Positions 43,077 through 50,930 of a stretch of DNA of 64,000 bases are shown here, piece by piece. Position numbers and translations under genes: made by a program. Numbering within the stretch: the stretch's first letter is position 1; each line of letters opens with the position of its first letter. This stretch comes from Bradyrhizobium sp. cir1 (GTDB lineage: Bacteria; Pseudomonadota; Alphaproteobacteria; Rhizobiales; Xanthobacteraceae). The notes below the pieces were generated by a model that was not told the origin of the DNA, ran no database searches, and saw only the letters and a list, made by a program, of their open reading frames with translations. The stretch is from contig NZ_JACIHE010000002.1 in assembly GCF_014198245.1 (NCBI RefSeq), positions 62,001 through 126,000 on the forward strand, written 5' to 3'.

Positions 43077-44000
43077 ATGAGCGACCACGACGACCTCGAA
43101 CGGCCGCACGCCTCTTCTCCAACTGACCACGTCCTCAGCGAACTACAGCTCTTCGGCTATCACCTCTTCGACGACGAACCCGATCCGCGCCCAATTCCCG
43201 AGGCAAGGATCATCGCTGGCGCCGTCACCGACATCTTCGACGCCCTGGTCGCGACATTGAGCGACACACGGCTTGAGCCGGATATCAATGATCTGCTCTG
43301 GTCGACCGTCAACTTGTTCCATCGTGCCGTCGACCGCATCGAACGCCATCTCGACGACAACGAACAGGCGCAGCAGAAAAGTCAGCGCGAGCAGAATGGC
43401 TCCGAAGTTCGATCGGTTGAACTCGAGCGCCTGACGGCGGAAGGCATCACATTGATCGAGCGCCGCAACTGCCTGGAGCTCTTCCGCGATCAGGCCATCG
43501 AGCGCTTTGAGACCCACACCGGGTCATCCTGGCGCGCTCGATCGGGATCCCTGGTGAACCACCGCACGCTAACCGCGGCGATGATCGACTCTCGCGACTT
43601 CATCGCCGCCAAGCGTCGTGCCGAAACCGAGGTCATGCTGCCGTCGGGCCCGAAGATCGCACTCACCGGTGGGCTCGATTTCGATGACCACCATCTGATC
43701 TGGGATCGCCTGGACAAGGTTCATGTCAAGTATCCCGACATGGTCCTGCTCCACGGCGGCTCCCCGAAAGGTGCCGAACTGATCGCCTCCAAATGGGCGG
43801 CGACCCGCAAGGTACCCCAGATCGCTTTCAAGCCCGATTGGACGAAACATGTCAAGGCAGCACCGTTCAAGCGCAACGATGCTATGCTCGAACTCCTGCC
43901 GATCGGCGTCATACACTTCCCGGGCACGGGAATTCAGGACAATCTCGCCGACAAGGCGAAGCGGCTCAGCATCCCTGTCTGGAGGTTCGGCGGCGCGTGA
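43077..44000 (+). CDS. DUF2493 / cpYpsA-like SLOG family protein
   Basis: The 307-residue protein has a variable N-terminal half and a C-terminal SLOG Rossmann domain: IALTGGLDFDDHHLIWDRLD, VLLHGGSPKGAELIASKWAA and the final PGTGIQDNLADKAKRL. SLOG domains bind nucleotides or nucleotide-derived signals. Such genes are standard in rhizobial ICEs near DUF736 and DUF932 genes, but their job is unknown. It starts after the structured leader. Confidence 0.85.
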   Translation: MSDHDDLERPHASSPTDHVLSELQLFGYHLFDDEPDPRPIPEARIIAGAVTDIFDALVATLSDTRLEPDINDLLWSTVNLFHRAVDRIERHLDDNEQAQQKSQREQNGSEVRSVELERLTAEGITLIERRNCLELFRDQAIERFETHTGSSWRARSGSLVNHRTLTAAMIDSRDFIAAKRRAETEVMLPSGPKIALTGGLDFDDHHLIWDRLDKVHVKYPDMVLLHGGSPKGAELIASKWAATRKVPQIAFKPDWTKHVKAAPFKRNDAMLELLPIGVIHFPGTGIQDNLADKAKRLSIPVWRFGGA

Positions 44001-44141
44001 GCGCCGTCTTCTCCACTCCAAGCCATCAAGGCGGAATTGCTTAAAGGCGCAACTCCGCCTCCTTTCGCTTTCAATATTCCAGAGTTGCGCCGTGGTGGTG
44101 GAAGGCGCGACGGGTACATCTATGCACATGGAGCCACCACC

Positions 44142-44290
44142 ATGCTCGCTCTTGCGCTTGTTCTCAACACAATCGGCATTGGCTTGTTCTGCTGGGCTAT
44201 CTTTGCGCTCGCTGTGTAATGCCCTGCCGCTTTTCCTCGCACTGAGTATCGGGATGACTGCGTTTCAGGGCGGCGCCGGCATCGCTCTGG
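44142..44290 (+). pseudogene. Frameshifted, truncated small membrane protein gene of the ICE backbone
   Basis: From ATG 44142 the frame encodes ALALVLNTIGIGLFCWAIFA and stops at 44219 after LAV. In the next frame the sequence resumes as ALPLFLALSIGMTAFQGGAG. In intact ICEs I recall one protein that reads through as ...LAVYALPFF...GGAGV... One extra A near 44213-44216 (GTGTAATGCC) would explain the break. The rest of the expected gene is missing. Confidence 0.55.
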
Positions 44291-45005
44291 AGGCAGTTCG
44301 CGAACGCGCGAGACCGCCGAGCGAATTTGGATAAGGTTGACATGGCGGGAGCCGCGGAACAGTTGCTGGCGACGACCGCTTGGCGCTCACTGCTGAGAAC
44401 GACCAAGCCGGAGAATCGGGCGGCTGCGGCAGACGAGGCGCAAGACGGTGATGCATATTCGCAGGCTGCGGAGTGACACCAGAGCCGGGACCGCCTGAGC
44501 GGCCACGGTCAGCATCAAATTGTCGGCCGCGCGCCTGCCCGGCGCGCGGCCGATTCTTTGCGCACAGCGCCGTCCGCTGAATGGAGGCCCCGCCATCATC
44601 GAGGTCCGGATCACTCTGATCTACGCCGTCTGGGGCAGCCAAGGGACGGCTGTGTCGTGCTCGTCAATCAGCAGCAAGTGGTGAGGCCGGGCGCATTGAT
44701 CGTGTGATACCTGGAGTATTTTGAGATTGCTGTCTGGTGGATTACCCCAGTCGCACTATCGCACCTGGCACGCGGGAATACGATGAGGGTCGCTAGCGTT
44801 TGCCAAAATGCGTCTTTCTTGCCGTTGATCCGCGGGCGCCAGCATGAACCCGATCGCCCCAGGTATGTCCTTGTGCTGCGTCGGCATCGGCCGCCATGGT
44901 GGTCTCCGTCAGTTCGTTCATGGCGCGTCCAACGCAACCTCGGATGGGCTGATCAGGCCCGAGGGACGGCAAGAGCCTCGATCGCCTTCCCGCAACGGCT
45001 GCGCC
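44291..45005. other. Gene-poor spacer within the element
   Basis: No supported gene. It holds a perfect 12-bp inverted repeat at 44523-44553 and otherwise looks like decayed coding DNA. Frames on either strand are short and lack motifs. Confidence 0.5.
44523..44553. repeat. Perfect 12-bp inverted repeat
   Basis: TCGGCCGCGCGC (44523-44534) and GCGCGCGGCCGA (44542-44553) flank a 7-base loop, followed by TTCTTTG. It could be a terminator left from a lost gene or a protein-binding site. Confidence 0.55.
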
Positions 45006-45177
45006 TGCTTTTTTCCCCTGCCGCGCGGCGGCATTCCTCGCGGAAGACAAAAAAGCAAGCTATCGCCGTCCTCCGCTGTCGCTGCGGGCCTGAAGGCTGC
45101 GGGCCGATCGCTCCCCGGGCCAAGGATCGCCATCGAGGCTGCGATGGGCGCGGCCCGAGCAACAAACGGAGACCACC
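45006..45177 (+). promoter_or_regulatory. Structured leader of the DUF736 gene
   Basis: TGCTTTTTT (45006-45014) pairs with AAAAAAGCA (45049-45057). It is followed by CGCCGTCCTCCGCTGTCGCT, then the hairpin GGCTGCG-ATGGG-CGCGGCC (45137-45155) and the start at 45178. It matches the leader at 42861-43076 in order; its hairpin keeps pairing through a T-G wobble where the other has C-G. Confidence 0.55.
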
Positions 45178-45489
45178 ATGGCTACCATCGGCAACTTCAC
45201 CGCTTCGGACAATGGCTACATCGGCTCGATCAAGACGCTGACACTCAACATCAAGGCACGGTTCGCCGCATCCGAGAAGGACAACGAGAAGGCGCCGGAC
45301 TATCGCATCTTCGCCGGTATGATCGAATTCGGCGCCGCCTGGAAGAAGACCGCCCGCGAAACCGATCGCGAATACCTCTCGGTGAAGCTCGACGATCCGA
45401 CCTTTCCGGCTCCGATCTACGCCTCGCTGGTGAAGGTCGAAGGCGACGAGGGCTTCGCCCTGATCTGGTCCCGCCGCAACGGCGACTGA
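45178..45489 (+). CDS. DUF736 family protein
   Basis: The 103-residue protein begins [20 protein letters not shown] and continues with [15 protein letters not shown] and [10 protein letters not shown], the standard DUF736 sequence. These small proteins are found in almost every ICE of this type; their function is unknown. ATG 45178 has GGAGACC just upstream. A terminator-like hairpin follows. Confidence 0.9.
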   Translation: MATIGNFTASDNGYIGSIKTLTLNIKARFAASEKDNEKAPDYRIFAGMIEFGAAWKKTARETDREYLSVKLDDPTFPAPIYASLVKVEGDEGFALIWSRRNGD

Positions 45490-45851
45490 TCCCGAGGGAT
45501 CGTCAGCTCCGCCTCCTCGGAGGCGGGGCCCTTTTCGCATTTCTTGCGCCGCTTTGCAGGAAGAAGAGCATTTTTCTTTGAGGAGATTGCTAAGGGCTCC
45601 GCCCTCGCGCGGTCAAGGGTGAAGCACACTTCGCGTGCCGGCCGGAGCGGTATCCCCGGTCTTCCGCGCAAAGGATCTTCATGACGACGATGTCGTTAGG
45701 CGCGTGCAGACGCGCGCTCTTAGCGCGCCCTCTTCAGGCGGGTGATCCCCCTCCGCTCTGGCCGCCCTTGCCCTTGCTACCCTAAGTCTCGCCGACGGGC
45801 AGGGTTGCAGCGCAGCGCTGCGCTTCAACCTCAGCCCATAGGAGAACGACC
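45490..45851. other. 362-bp spacer between DUF736 and DUF932 genes
   Basis: Besides the terminator it holds the perfect palindrome GCGCAGCGCTGCGC shortly before the AGGAGA site of the DUF932 gene. It differs from the shared leader of the DUF2493 and DUF736 genes. No gene seen. Confidence 0.5.
45509..45535 (+). terminator. Rho-independent terminator after DUF736
   Basis: CCGCCTC-CTCG-GAGGCGG (45509-45526) is a perfect 7-bp stem followed within 6 bases by TTTT. Confidence 0.7.
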
Positions 45852-47048
45852 ATGAACATGATGACCTTGTCCCAGAGCGAACAGCCTGTTTCCGGCGGTT
45901 TCCGCGTGGATGTATCCCGCGGCCAGCGGATCGGCCGCGTGTCGTCCGAGTGGTTTGCGCGACCGGATGACGAGCGGTACCTGAACCTGCCGGACCTCTT
46001 TGAAGCGGTACGAGGCCGAGCCGAACGCGCACAGGCGCGGACAGTGGAAAGCCGGACCATCCGGGTGGAGGCGAGCCGGGATAATGCCGAGCGGCTGGCC
46101 CTGACAGTGCCGGGACGTGACGAGCCGGTGGCGCCGACCCATTGGAGCTTCGGCCAGTTGTGTACGCTCGTCGGTGCGCCGACCTCCTATCTGCGGCAGC
46201 TTCCCGCGGCCCTATCCGCCATAAACCTGCAACACGGCCTGCTGTCACATCGCGACGAGCTCGTGAAAACCTTGGAGACGGACAATGGACGCGTCGAGCT
46301 TCGTGCTGTCACCGGGCCGGACTATGGCCGCATCTGGGATCACGAGTTGGTCGCCGCGGTGATGAAGATCGCGGGCAATGGCACAGGTGACACGCGGTGG
46401 AAGGTCCCGGGCGTGATGGATTGGGCAACCATGACCCATAATCCGTTTGTGGACGTGACCAAGGACACGACCACGCTCTATGCCAGTGACCGGGATGTGT
46501 TCCTGTTTCTGGTCGACGACACAAATCCAATCGAGGCGGGCCGTCTGGCGGACGGATCGCCGGATTTGTATTTCCGGGGCTTCTACTGCTGGAACAGCGA
46601 AGTCGGCAGCAAGACGCTTGGGATTGCGAGCTTCTATCTTCGCGCCGTCTGCATGAACCGCAATCTTTGGGGCGTGGAGAATTTCGAAGAGATCACGATC
46701 CGGCATTCGAAGTTCGCAGCCCAACGTTTCGCGCATGAAGCCGCCCCGGCATTGACCAGCTTTGCCAATTCCTCGCCCGCGCCATTCGTCGCGGCGATCA
46801 AGGCGGCTCGGGAGCAGATCGTTGCCCGCACCGACGAGGACCGGGAGACGTTCCTCCGCAAAGGCGGGTTTTCCAAATTCGAGACCTCGAAAATCATCGA
46901 GACTGTCTTGGGCGAGGAAAACCGCAAGCCGGAAAGCATCTTTGATTTTGTGCAGGGCATTACGGCGTTTGCACGAGGCAAGGCTCATCAGGACACCCGC
47001 CTTGAGCTGGAGGGCAAAGCGAAGCGCTTGATGGAACGCGCAATCTAA
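45852..47048 (+). CDS. DUF932 family protein
   Basis: The 398-residue protein matches the DUF932 family: HWSFGQLCTLVGAPTSYLRQ, VTGPDYGRIWDHELVAAVMK, LFLVDDTNPIEAGR-like region and YFRGFYCWNSEVGSKTLGIA are recognisable. DUF932 proteins occur on plasmids, phages and ICEs and their function is unknown. ATG 45852 follows AGGAGAACGACC. A strong hairpin lies between its end and the convergent regulator gene. Confidence 0.88.
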   Translation: MNMMTLSQSEQPVSGGFRVDVSRGQRIGRVSSEWFARPDDERYLNLPDLFEAVRGRAERAQARTVESRTIRVEASRDNAERLALTVPGRDEPVAPTHWSFGQLCTLVGAPTSYLRQLPAALSAINLQHGLLSHRDELVKTLETDNGRVELRAVTGPDYGRIWDHELVAAVMKIAGNGTGDTRWKVPGVMDWATMTHNPFVDVTKDTTTLYASDRDVFLFLVDDTNPIEAGRLADGSPDLYFRGFYCWNSEVGSKTLGIASFYLRAVCMNRNLWGVENFEEITIRHSKFAAQRFAHEAAPALTSFANSSPAPFVAAIKAAREQIVARTDEDRETFLRKGGFSKFETSKIIETVLGEENRKPESIFDFVQGITAFARGKAHQDTRLELEGKAKRLMERAI

Positions 47049-47104
47049 AGACATGGGCCGCGTAACTCGCGTCGGTTGCGCGGCCTTGCGTTCAGATCTG
47101 GTGC

Positions 47105-47140
47105 AACGCCGCCGATCCGGCGAGCCGGATCGGCGGCGTT
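47105..47140. terminator. Perfect 16-bp hairpin, probable bidirectional terminator
   Basis: AACGCCGCCGATCCGG (47105-47120), loop CGAG, CCGGATCGGCGGCGTT (47125-47140). It lies between the convergent DUF932 and qseC-like genes. A second hairpin, GCCGGGCC-TCT-GGCCCGGC (47165-47183), follows. Confidence 0.65.
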
Positions 47141-47193
47141 GACGTGTATTCGCGTCCGGCGCTCGCCGGGCCTCTGGCCCGGCTCGCGGAAAA

Positions 47194-47421
47194 TCAGGAT
47201 CGAACCTTGGCGACTTTCTCTTCAAGCAGATCTGAAGGCCGAACCTCCAGTGCTTGGGCAATCTGCCAGATTGTGAGCAATGTCGCGTTTTGCAGCCCAC
47301 GCTCCATGCTGCTTACGAAGGCCCGGTCGACGCCCATGCGTTCCGCCACTGCCTCTTGGCTCAAGCCAAGGGCTAGTCGAAATCGACGCGCGTTCGCTCC
47401 AAAGACCTTGCGAATATCCAT
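47194..47421 (-). CDS. qseC: XRE/Cro-type regulator, QseC-like
   Basis: ATG 47421 gives 75 residues; a TTG at 47439 is possible. The whole protein is one helix-turn-helix domain: LSQEAVAERMGVDRAFVSSM followed by ERGLQNATLLTIWQIAQALE. In ICEMlSym(R7A) the QseC repressor is a small Cro-like protein encoded divergently from the antiactivator gene qseM. Here a small DUF2285-like gene is divergent at 47653, and an inverted repeat lies in the shared promoter, so the same switch is likely. The symbol is by context, not by residue-level recall. Confidence 0.65.
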   Translation of the reverse strand: MDIRKVFGANARRFRLALGLSQEAVAERMGVDRAFVSSMERGLQNATLLTIWQIAQALEVRPSDLLEEKVAKVRS

Positions 47422-47440
47422 CCGCAGGATAGGAAGCAAT

Positions 47441-47473
47441 CGCGTATTTTGGCGCTACGTGTTATAATACGCG
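47441..47473. promoter_or_regulatory. Inverted repeat in the qseC/qseM-like divergent promoter
   Basis: CGCGTATT (47441-47448) and AATACGCG (47466-47473) are perfect inverted repeats 17 bp apart, just upstream of the regulator gene. They are likely sites of the small XRE-type protein. Confidence 0.55.
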
Positions 47474-47652
47474 GAGCTTGATGCCGACGATCACGGACGG
47501 AGCTTCGATTGCCTGAAATGTGGCGAAAGCAACCTCTTGAATGCTCGTACGGGCTGGTGGCATGCCATATGCTACAGTCTGGAACTGTTCGAGCCGACAA
47601 GGCTCGCGCCTCGCGATTCGATTTTCAATCCCGCGTGTAATTGTAGGCTCTG

Positions 47653-47925
47653 ATGTCAAAGCCGCCGCTAGATCCCGACGTCGCGGATGTCGCGCCGAAC
47701 GAGCCGGCGCTGACGGCCTATGACGAACAGCATGTCGTCACGTACGTTCGCCTTCTGCAGGCCGAAGGTGCAGGGGCGGACTGGCGCGAAGTGGCTCGAG
47801 TGGTCTTGCATATGGACCCAGAGCGGGAGCCGGATCGTGCGTGGCGCGCATATCAGAGTCACCTTGCGCGCGCCAAATGGGTAACAGAGCAAGGGCGGCT
47901 CTTACGCGGCACCGGCTCGAAATAG
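47653..47925 (+). CDS. qseM: Small DUF2285-like protein, QseM-like antiactivator
   Basis: The 90-residue protein (HVVTYVRLLQAEGAGADWRE, then SHLARAKWVTEQGRLLRG) parallels the C-terminal part of DUF2285 domains: its ADWREVARVVL segment and final LLRG match the YRVIAEALF and KLLR elements of the protein encoded at 48278-48862. In ICEMlSym(R7A) the short DUF2285 protein QseM binds and blocks FseA and TraR. Position between the XRE-type gene and the fseA-like gene supports that role. Function is inferred from architecture and order. Confidence 0.65.
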   Translation: MSKPPLDPDVADVAPNEPALTAYDEQHVVTYVRLLQAEGAGADWREVARVVLHMDPEREPDRAWRAYQSHLARAKWVTEQGRLLRGTGSK

Positions 47926-47992
47926 AAGAAAATCGCCGGCTGACGACTTGCAGCCAGAACTATTTTCTTTTGCTGACGGGTGGTCATTCCAG

Positions 47993-48008
47993 GGCACCAC
48001 GTGGTGCC
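47993..48008. promoter_or_regulatory. Perfect 16-bp palindrome upstream of the fseA-like gene
   Basis: GGCACCACGTGGTGCC lies 83 bp before ATG 48091. It differs from the classical Agrobacterium tra box but is placed where a quorum-sensing or other activator site is expected. Confidence 0.5.
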
Positions 48009-48090
48009 AAATCAGGGGCTTCCTACAACCGCCTCGTTCATACCTATTGCGGCGCAATCGTTGTTAGCAGCGTGCAATGGGGTGGAAGCA

Positions 48091-48862
48091 ATGCCTGAAT
48101 TCGACTGGCGGTCGCCGGAATCCTACAAGAGACTACAAGACGCTGAGATCACCGACATCGCCTGGGAATGTCTCCGCCGTAACGCCGACTATCGGCGTGA
48201 GTACGAAGCGATGATCGCCAACAGTCCCGATGGCGAAGTGACCGACGAATTCAGGAGGAAATGGGGCATCTGCTTTCGCCCATGACCCACAGAGGTCCTT
48301 CGACGAGCAGACGATCTTTTGGGCGCCTGAGGTTTTAGCGGCGGTCGTTCCGGTCAAGGTTGCCTCGACGGCCGACCTCGTGTCGGCGTCTCAGCCACTG
48401 CTCGACCTCACAGCTGGCCAGGTGCGCCGCGCCGTCGACGGCTGGCATACTGTGCTGCGCATCGGTGCGGTAGATCACCGTGTTTGGTCCAAAGAGCCGC
48501 CGGTGCTCGGCGCGTCATACGCAGCCGAACTGCCATTTGATGGCGATTTTGGCCCACGCGCCTATGCAGCCCGGCGGCTGTGGCGCGCGATGAACGGACG
48601 CGCGCCAGGTCCTGCATTTCATCAACTATCCAAACAGCGGCGCGAACGCCTGAGCGCTGCGATCCGTGCGCTCGATGCGCACAGCGCCGGCGGCAGTTAT
48701 CGCGTTATCGCCGAAGCGCTGTTCGGCAAAAAGCGCATCCCCGATCGCGCCTGGAAGACGCATGATCTGCGCAATCGAACAATCCGCCTGGTGCAAGGCG
48801 GCGTCGCGTTGATGCGCGGAGGCTACCGCAAACTCCTGCGGTCCGGGCGCAGGGACGAATAG
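48091..48862 (+). CDS. fseA: FseA-like excision activator (DUF6499-DUF2285) made by +1 frameshift at TTT-C
   Basis: Frame 1 (48091-48285) encodes the DUF6499 part, PEFDWRSPESYKRL to FRRKWGICF, and stops at TGA 48283. A +1 step after TTT (48274-48276), re-reading as TTC, continues in frame as AHDPQRSFDEQTIFWAPEVL and on through a full DUF2285 domain (RRLWRAMNGRAPGP, YRVIAEALFGKKR, GGYRKLLR) to 48862, giving about 256 residues. In ICEMlSym(R7A), FseA is produced by programmed +1 frameshifting of two such frames and activates rdfS. The coding potential on both sides is intact, which argues for recoding rather than decay. AGGAGG at 48253-48258 lies 15 bases before the slip codon. Confidence 0.8.
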
Positions 48863-48996
48863 CCGGTCCGCTTGGGGGGTGTCGAAAACGGCCCCCTCCA
48901 TATTCGGCATCCCCCTCCGAGATCTTGCTTCTCCATGATGACCGCACACACGCTGGCCTAGCCAGGCGTAGTGCGATGTCCTCCTGGAGTCCTCAA

Positions 48997-49278
48997 ATGC
49001 CCGATCCGATGGCCGGTCTTCCTCCGCGATTCCTGCGTACACCGGAGGCCGCACGCTATCTTGGCCTGTCAGGCCGCACACTCGAAAAACATCGGACATA
49101 TGGCACAGGGCCGACTTATCGGAAGATCGGTGGTCGTGTCGTTTACGCCGTCGATGACCTGAAAGCGTGGGCCGACCGGGGCGCCAAGACGTCGACCTCA
49201 GACCCCGGGAAGGGGACCGTGCTACCCGCCAAGAAGCATCCCGCGCTGCGCCCCTATGCGGGCCAGGAACGCCGCTGA
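48997..49278 (+). CDS. rdfS: Recombination directionality factor (RdfS-like, MerR/excisionase HTH)
   Basis: ATG 48997 follows TGGAG at eight bases; a longer frame to 48925 is possible. The 93-residue protein is a single winged HTH: LRTPEAARYLGLSGRTLEKH then YRKIGGRVVYAVDDLKAWAD, with a basic tail. RdfS drives excision of ICEMlSym(R7A) and is switched on by FseA. The location after the fseA-like gene and before repA and the traF operon supports the name. GGGGGG-N12-CCCCC at 48874-48896 in the upstream spacer is a possible FseA site or terminator. Confidence 0.72.
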   Translation: MPDPMAGLPPRFLRTPEAARYLGLSGRTLEKHRTYGTGPTYRKIGGRVVYAVDDLKAWADRGAKTSTSDPGKGTVLPAKKHPALRPYAGQERR

Positions 49279-49300
49279 TTACCGCGTGAGAGCAGTGACA

Positions 49301-50182
49301 ATGCGGCGCAAACACCATTCCGAGCGAGAGCAGCTTGAGCTCTTTCGGGCGCTGCCCGGTGATCTTGCGCCCCGCGACGCGCAGGATCTCATGGCTTATC
49401 CGTTCTTTTCGCTCGCCAAGACTAAGCGGATCGTGCCGATCGATTTCCGCGCGGGTGCGATCGCAATTCGTGTCGAAGCCGTGCCGGAACACGGGATGGC
49501 GACCATTTGGGATGCAGACGTTCTGATCTGGGCCGCGTCCCAGATCGTCGAAGCCCGCGACGCCGGCTTGAAGACCTCGCGCTTGATGGCTGCAACGCCC
49601 TACGAGATTTTGACGTTCGTGGGCCGCGGCACCAGCGCACGTGACTATGACCGCCTGAAGGCGGGCCTCGACAGACTTCAGTCGACAACTGTGCTGACAT
49701 CGATCCGCCAGCCGGCAGAACGACGGCGACATCGCTTCTCCTGGATCAACGAGTGGAAAGAGACGGCCGATGCAAATGGACGTCCATTTGGGCTCGAGCT
49801 GATCCTGCCTGATTGGTTCTACGCTGGCGTCATCGATGACGCGCTCGTGCTGACGATCGACCGCGCCTATTTCGATCTGACGGGCGGACTCGAGCGGTGG
49901 CTTTACCGCCTCGTGCGCAAGCACGGCGGCCGCCAGGATGGCGGCTGGAGCTTTGACCTTGTGCACCTCCATGCCAAGTCGGGCATCATATCGCCGCTCA
50001 AGCACTTTGCTTACGACGTGCGTCAGATCGTCCAGCGCCAGACATTGCCCGGCTATCAGCTCGTGCTGACGCGCGATCCTGATGGCACCGAGAGGCTGAA
50101 CTTCTCGCCTACGCCTACTGATCCCTTAACGGCACGCCTGCGCCGGCGCGGTCTCATTCCAAATTCGGAGGACAACCTGTGA
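49301..50182 (+). CDS. repA: Replication initiator protein A (RepA-like)
   Basis: The 293-residue protein has the plasmid RepA/TrfA-like sequence seen in alphaproteobacterial ICEs: LMAYPFFSLAKTKRIVPIDF, TIWDADVLIWAASQIVEARD, MAATPYEILTFVGRGTSARD-type and FELTGGLERWLYRLVRKHGG-like segments. ATG 49301 is taken as start; the frame extends 45 bases further up. It should bind iterons to open an origin while the element is circular. Three iteron-like repeats begin 6 bp after its stop. Confidence 0.85.
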   Translation: MRRKHHSEREQLELFRALPGDLAPRDAQDLMAYPFFSLAKTKRIVPIDFRAGAIAIRVEAVPEHGMATIWDADVLIWAASQIVEARDAGLKTSRLMAATPYEILTFVGRGTSARDYDRLKAGLDRLQSTTVLTSIRQPAERRRHRFSWINEWKETADANGRPFGLELILPDWFYAGVIDDALVLTIDRAYFDLTGGLERWLYRLVRKHGGRQDGGWSFDLVHLHAKSGIISPLKHFAYDVRQIVQRQTLPGYQLVLTRDPDGTERLNFSPTPTDPLTARLRRRGLIPNSEDNL

Positions 50183-50187
50183 ATCAG

Positions 50188-50252
50188 CTCGTGCTATCGA
50201 GGACCGCAACCCTCGTGCTATCGAGGACCCGATCCTCGTGCTATCGGGGACC
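50188..50252 (+). repeat. Three iteron-like direct repeats after repA (candidate oriV)
   Basis: CTCGTGCTATCGAGGACC occurs at 50188-50205 and 50212-50229, and CTCGTGCTATCGGGGACC at 50235-50252, with periods of 24 and 23 bp. The spacer from here to 50465 has no supported gene and contains an A/T-richer stretch (about 50280-50340, AACTTTACTAACCAGAAATC) that could be the melting region. Confidence 0.75.
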
Positions 50253-50465
50253 GGAATCGAGCTTAAGAGCTTGTTTCTCCGCGCTTTCCAGCTGCTCTAA
50301 CTTTACTAACCAGAAATCCTTCGGATTTCTTCTAACGGACCAGGCCGAAAGCCGCGTCGGTGGCTCTGGGCCGTCCGATAGGCCAGCCTACCTTTGCAGG
50401 CCATACACACTCTCCACCGAGCCCAAGCTCGCGGCCTCCAGCTCCAGCGTCGAGGAGCCGGTGGC

Positions 50466-50930
50466 ATGAGTGATCTCACGGAAGTGGAAGTGTTGTGGCT
50501 CGAGAAGCGCATCGAAAATCGCATTCGGTTCGGTTGCATTGTCAAGGAACGGAAGCTTGATCGTTACCGGCGTGTCCTGTCTTTTGCATCGGGAAGCATC
50601 TTTGCATTCGTCCGATGGACCTCAAACGACTTCGGCACGATCATTTCGCGGATCGACATCTTGCGCGCGGTCGCGCCAGGACAGCGCTGCTCAACCGTTC
50701 CTTATGTAACACCCGGCGGAGAGATTCTGCTGCGTCTGTCCGGCTGGCCGAAGGTCGAGCGCGTGCTGCAGATGATCGATGCCGTTGAGGCGCTGGGCAT
50801 CGATCCGGCTGACGTCGCGCCTGATCATTGGCATCACGTTCATAACCGTCTGTCCGTCAATGAAAACCCGCGCCCATATACGAAAGCGCGCCATCAGGCC
50901 TGGCTTCATCGGCAGAGGGCCATGCGATGA
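50466..50930 (+). CDS. DUF2840 family protein
   Basis: ATG 50466 follows GAGGAG. The 154-residue protein has the DUF2840 pattern: LWLEKRIENRIRFG, YRRVLSFASGSIFAFVRW, GTIISRIDILRAVAPGQ and VLQMIDAVEALGIDP. It is a standard member of this ICE gene order, just before traF, which it overlaps by 4 bases. Function is unknown. Confidence 0.87.
   Translation: MSDLTEVEVLWLEKRIENRIRFGCIVKERKLDRYRRVLSFASGSIFAFVRWTSNDFGTIISRIDILRAVAPGQRCSTVPYVTPGGEILLRLSGWPKVERVLQMIDAVEALGIDPADVAPDHWHHVHNRLSVNENPRPYTKARHQAWLHRQRAMR

Noticed and set aside
48274..48285. Simple pseudogene explanation for the split DUF6499-DUF2285 gene
   Set aside because: Both halves are intact, the fusion point is a slippery TTT-C codon pair, and homologous genes in R7A are known to use programmed +1 frameshifting.
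50179..50465. Short frame over the iterons
   Set aside because: Its codons are made largely of the 18-bp repeats; the repeats explain the sequence better than a protein does.
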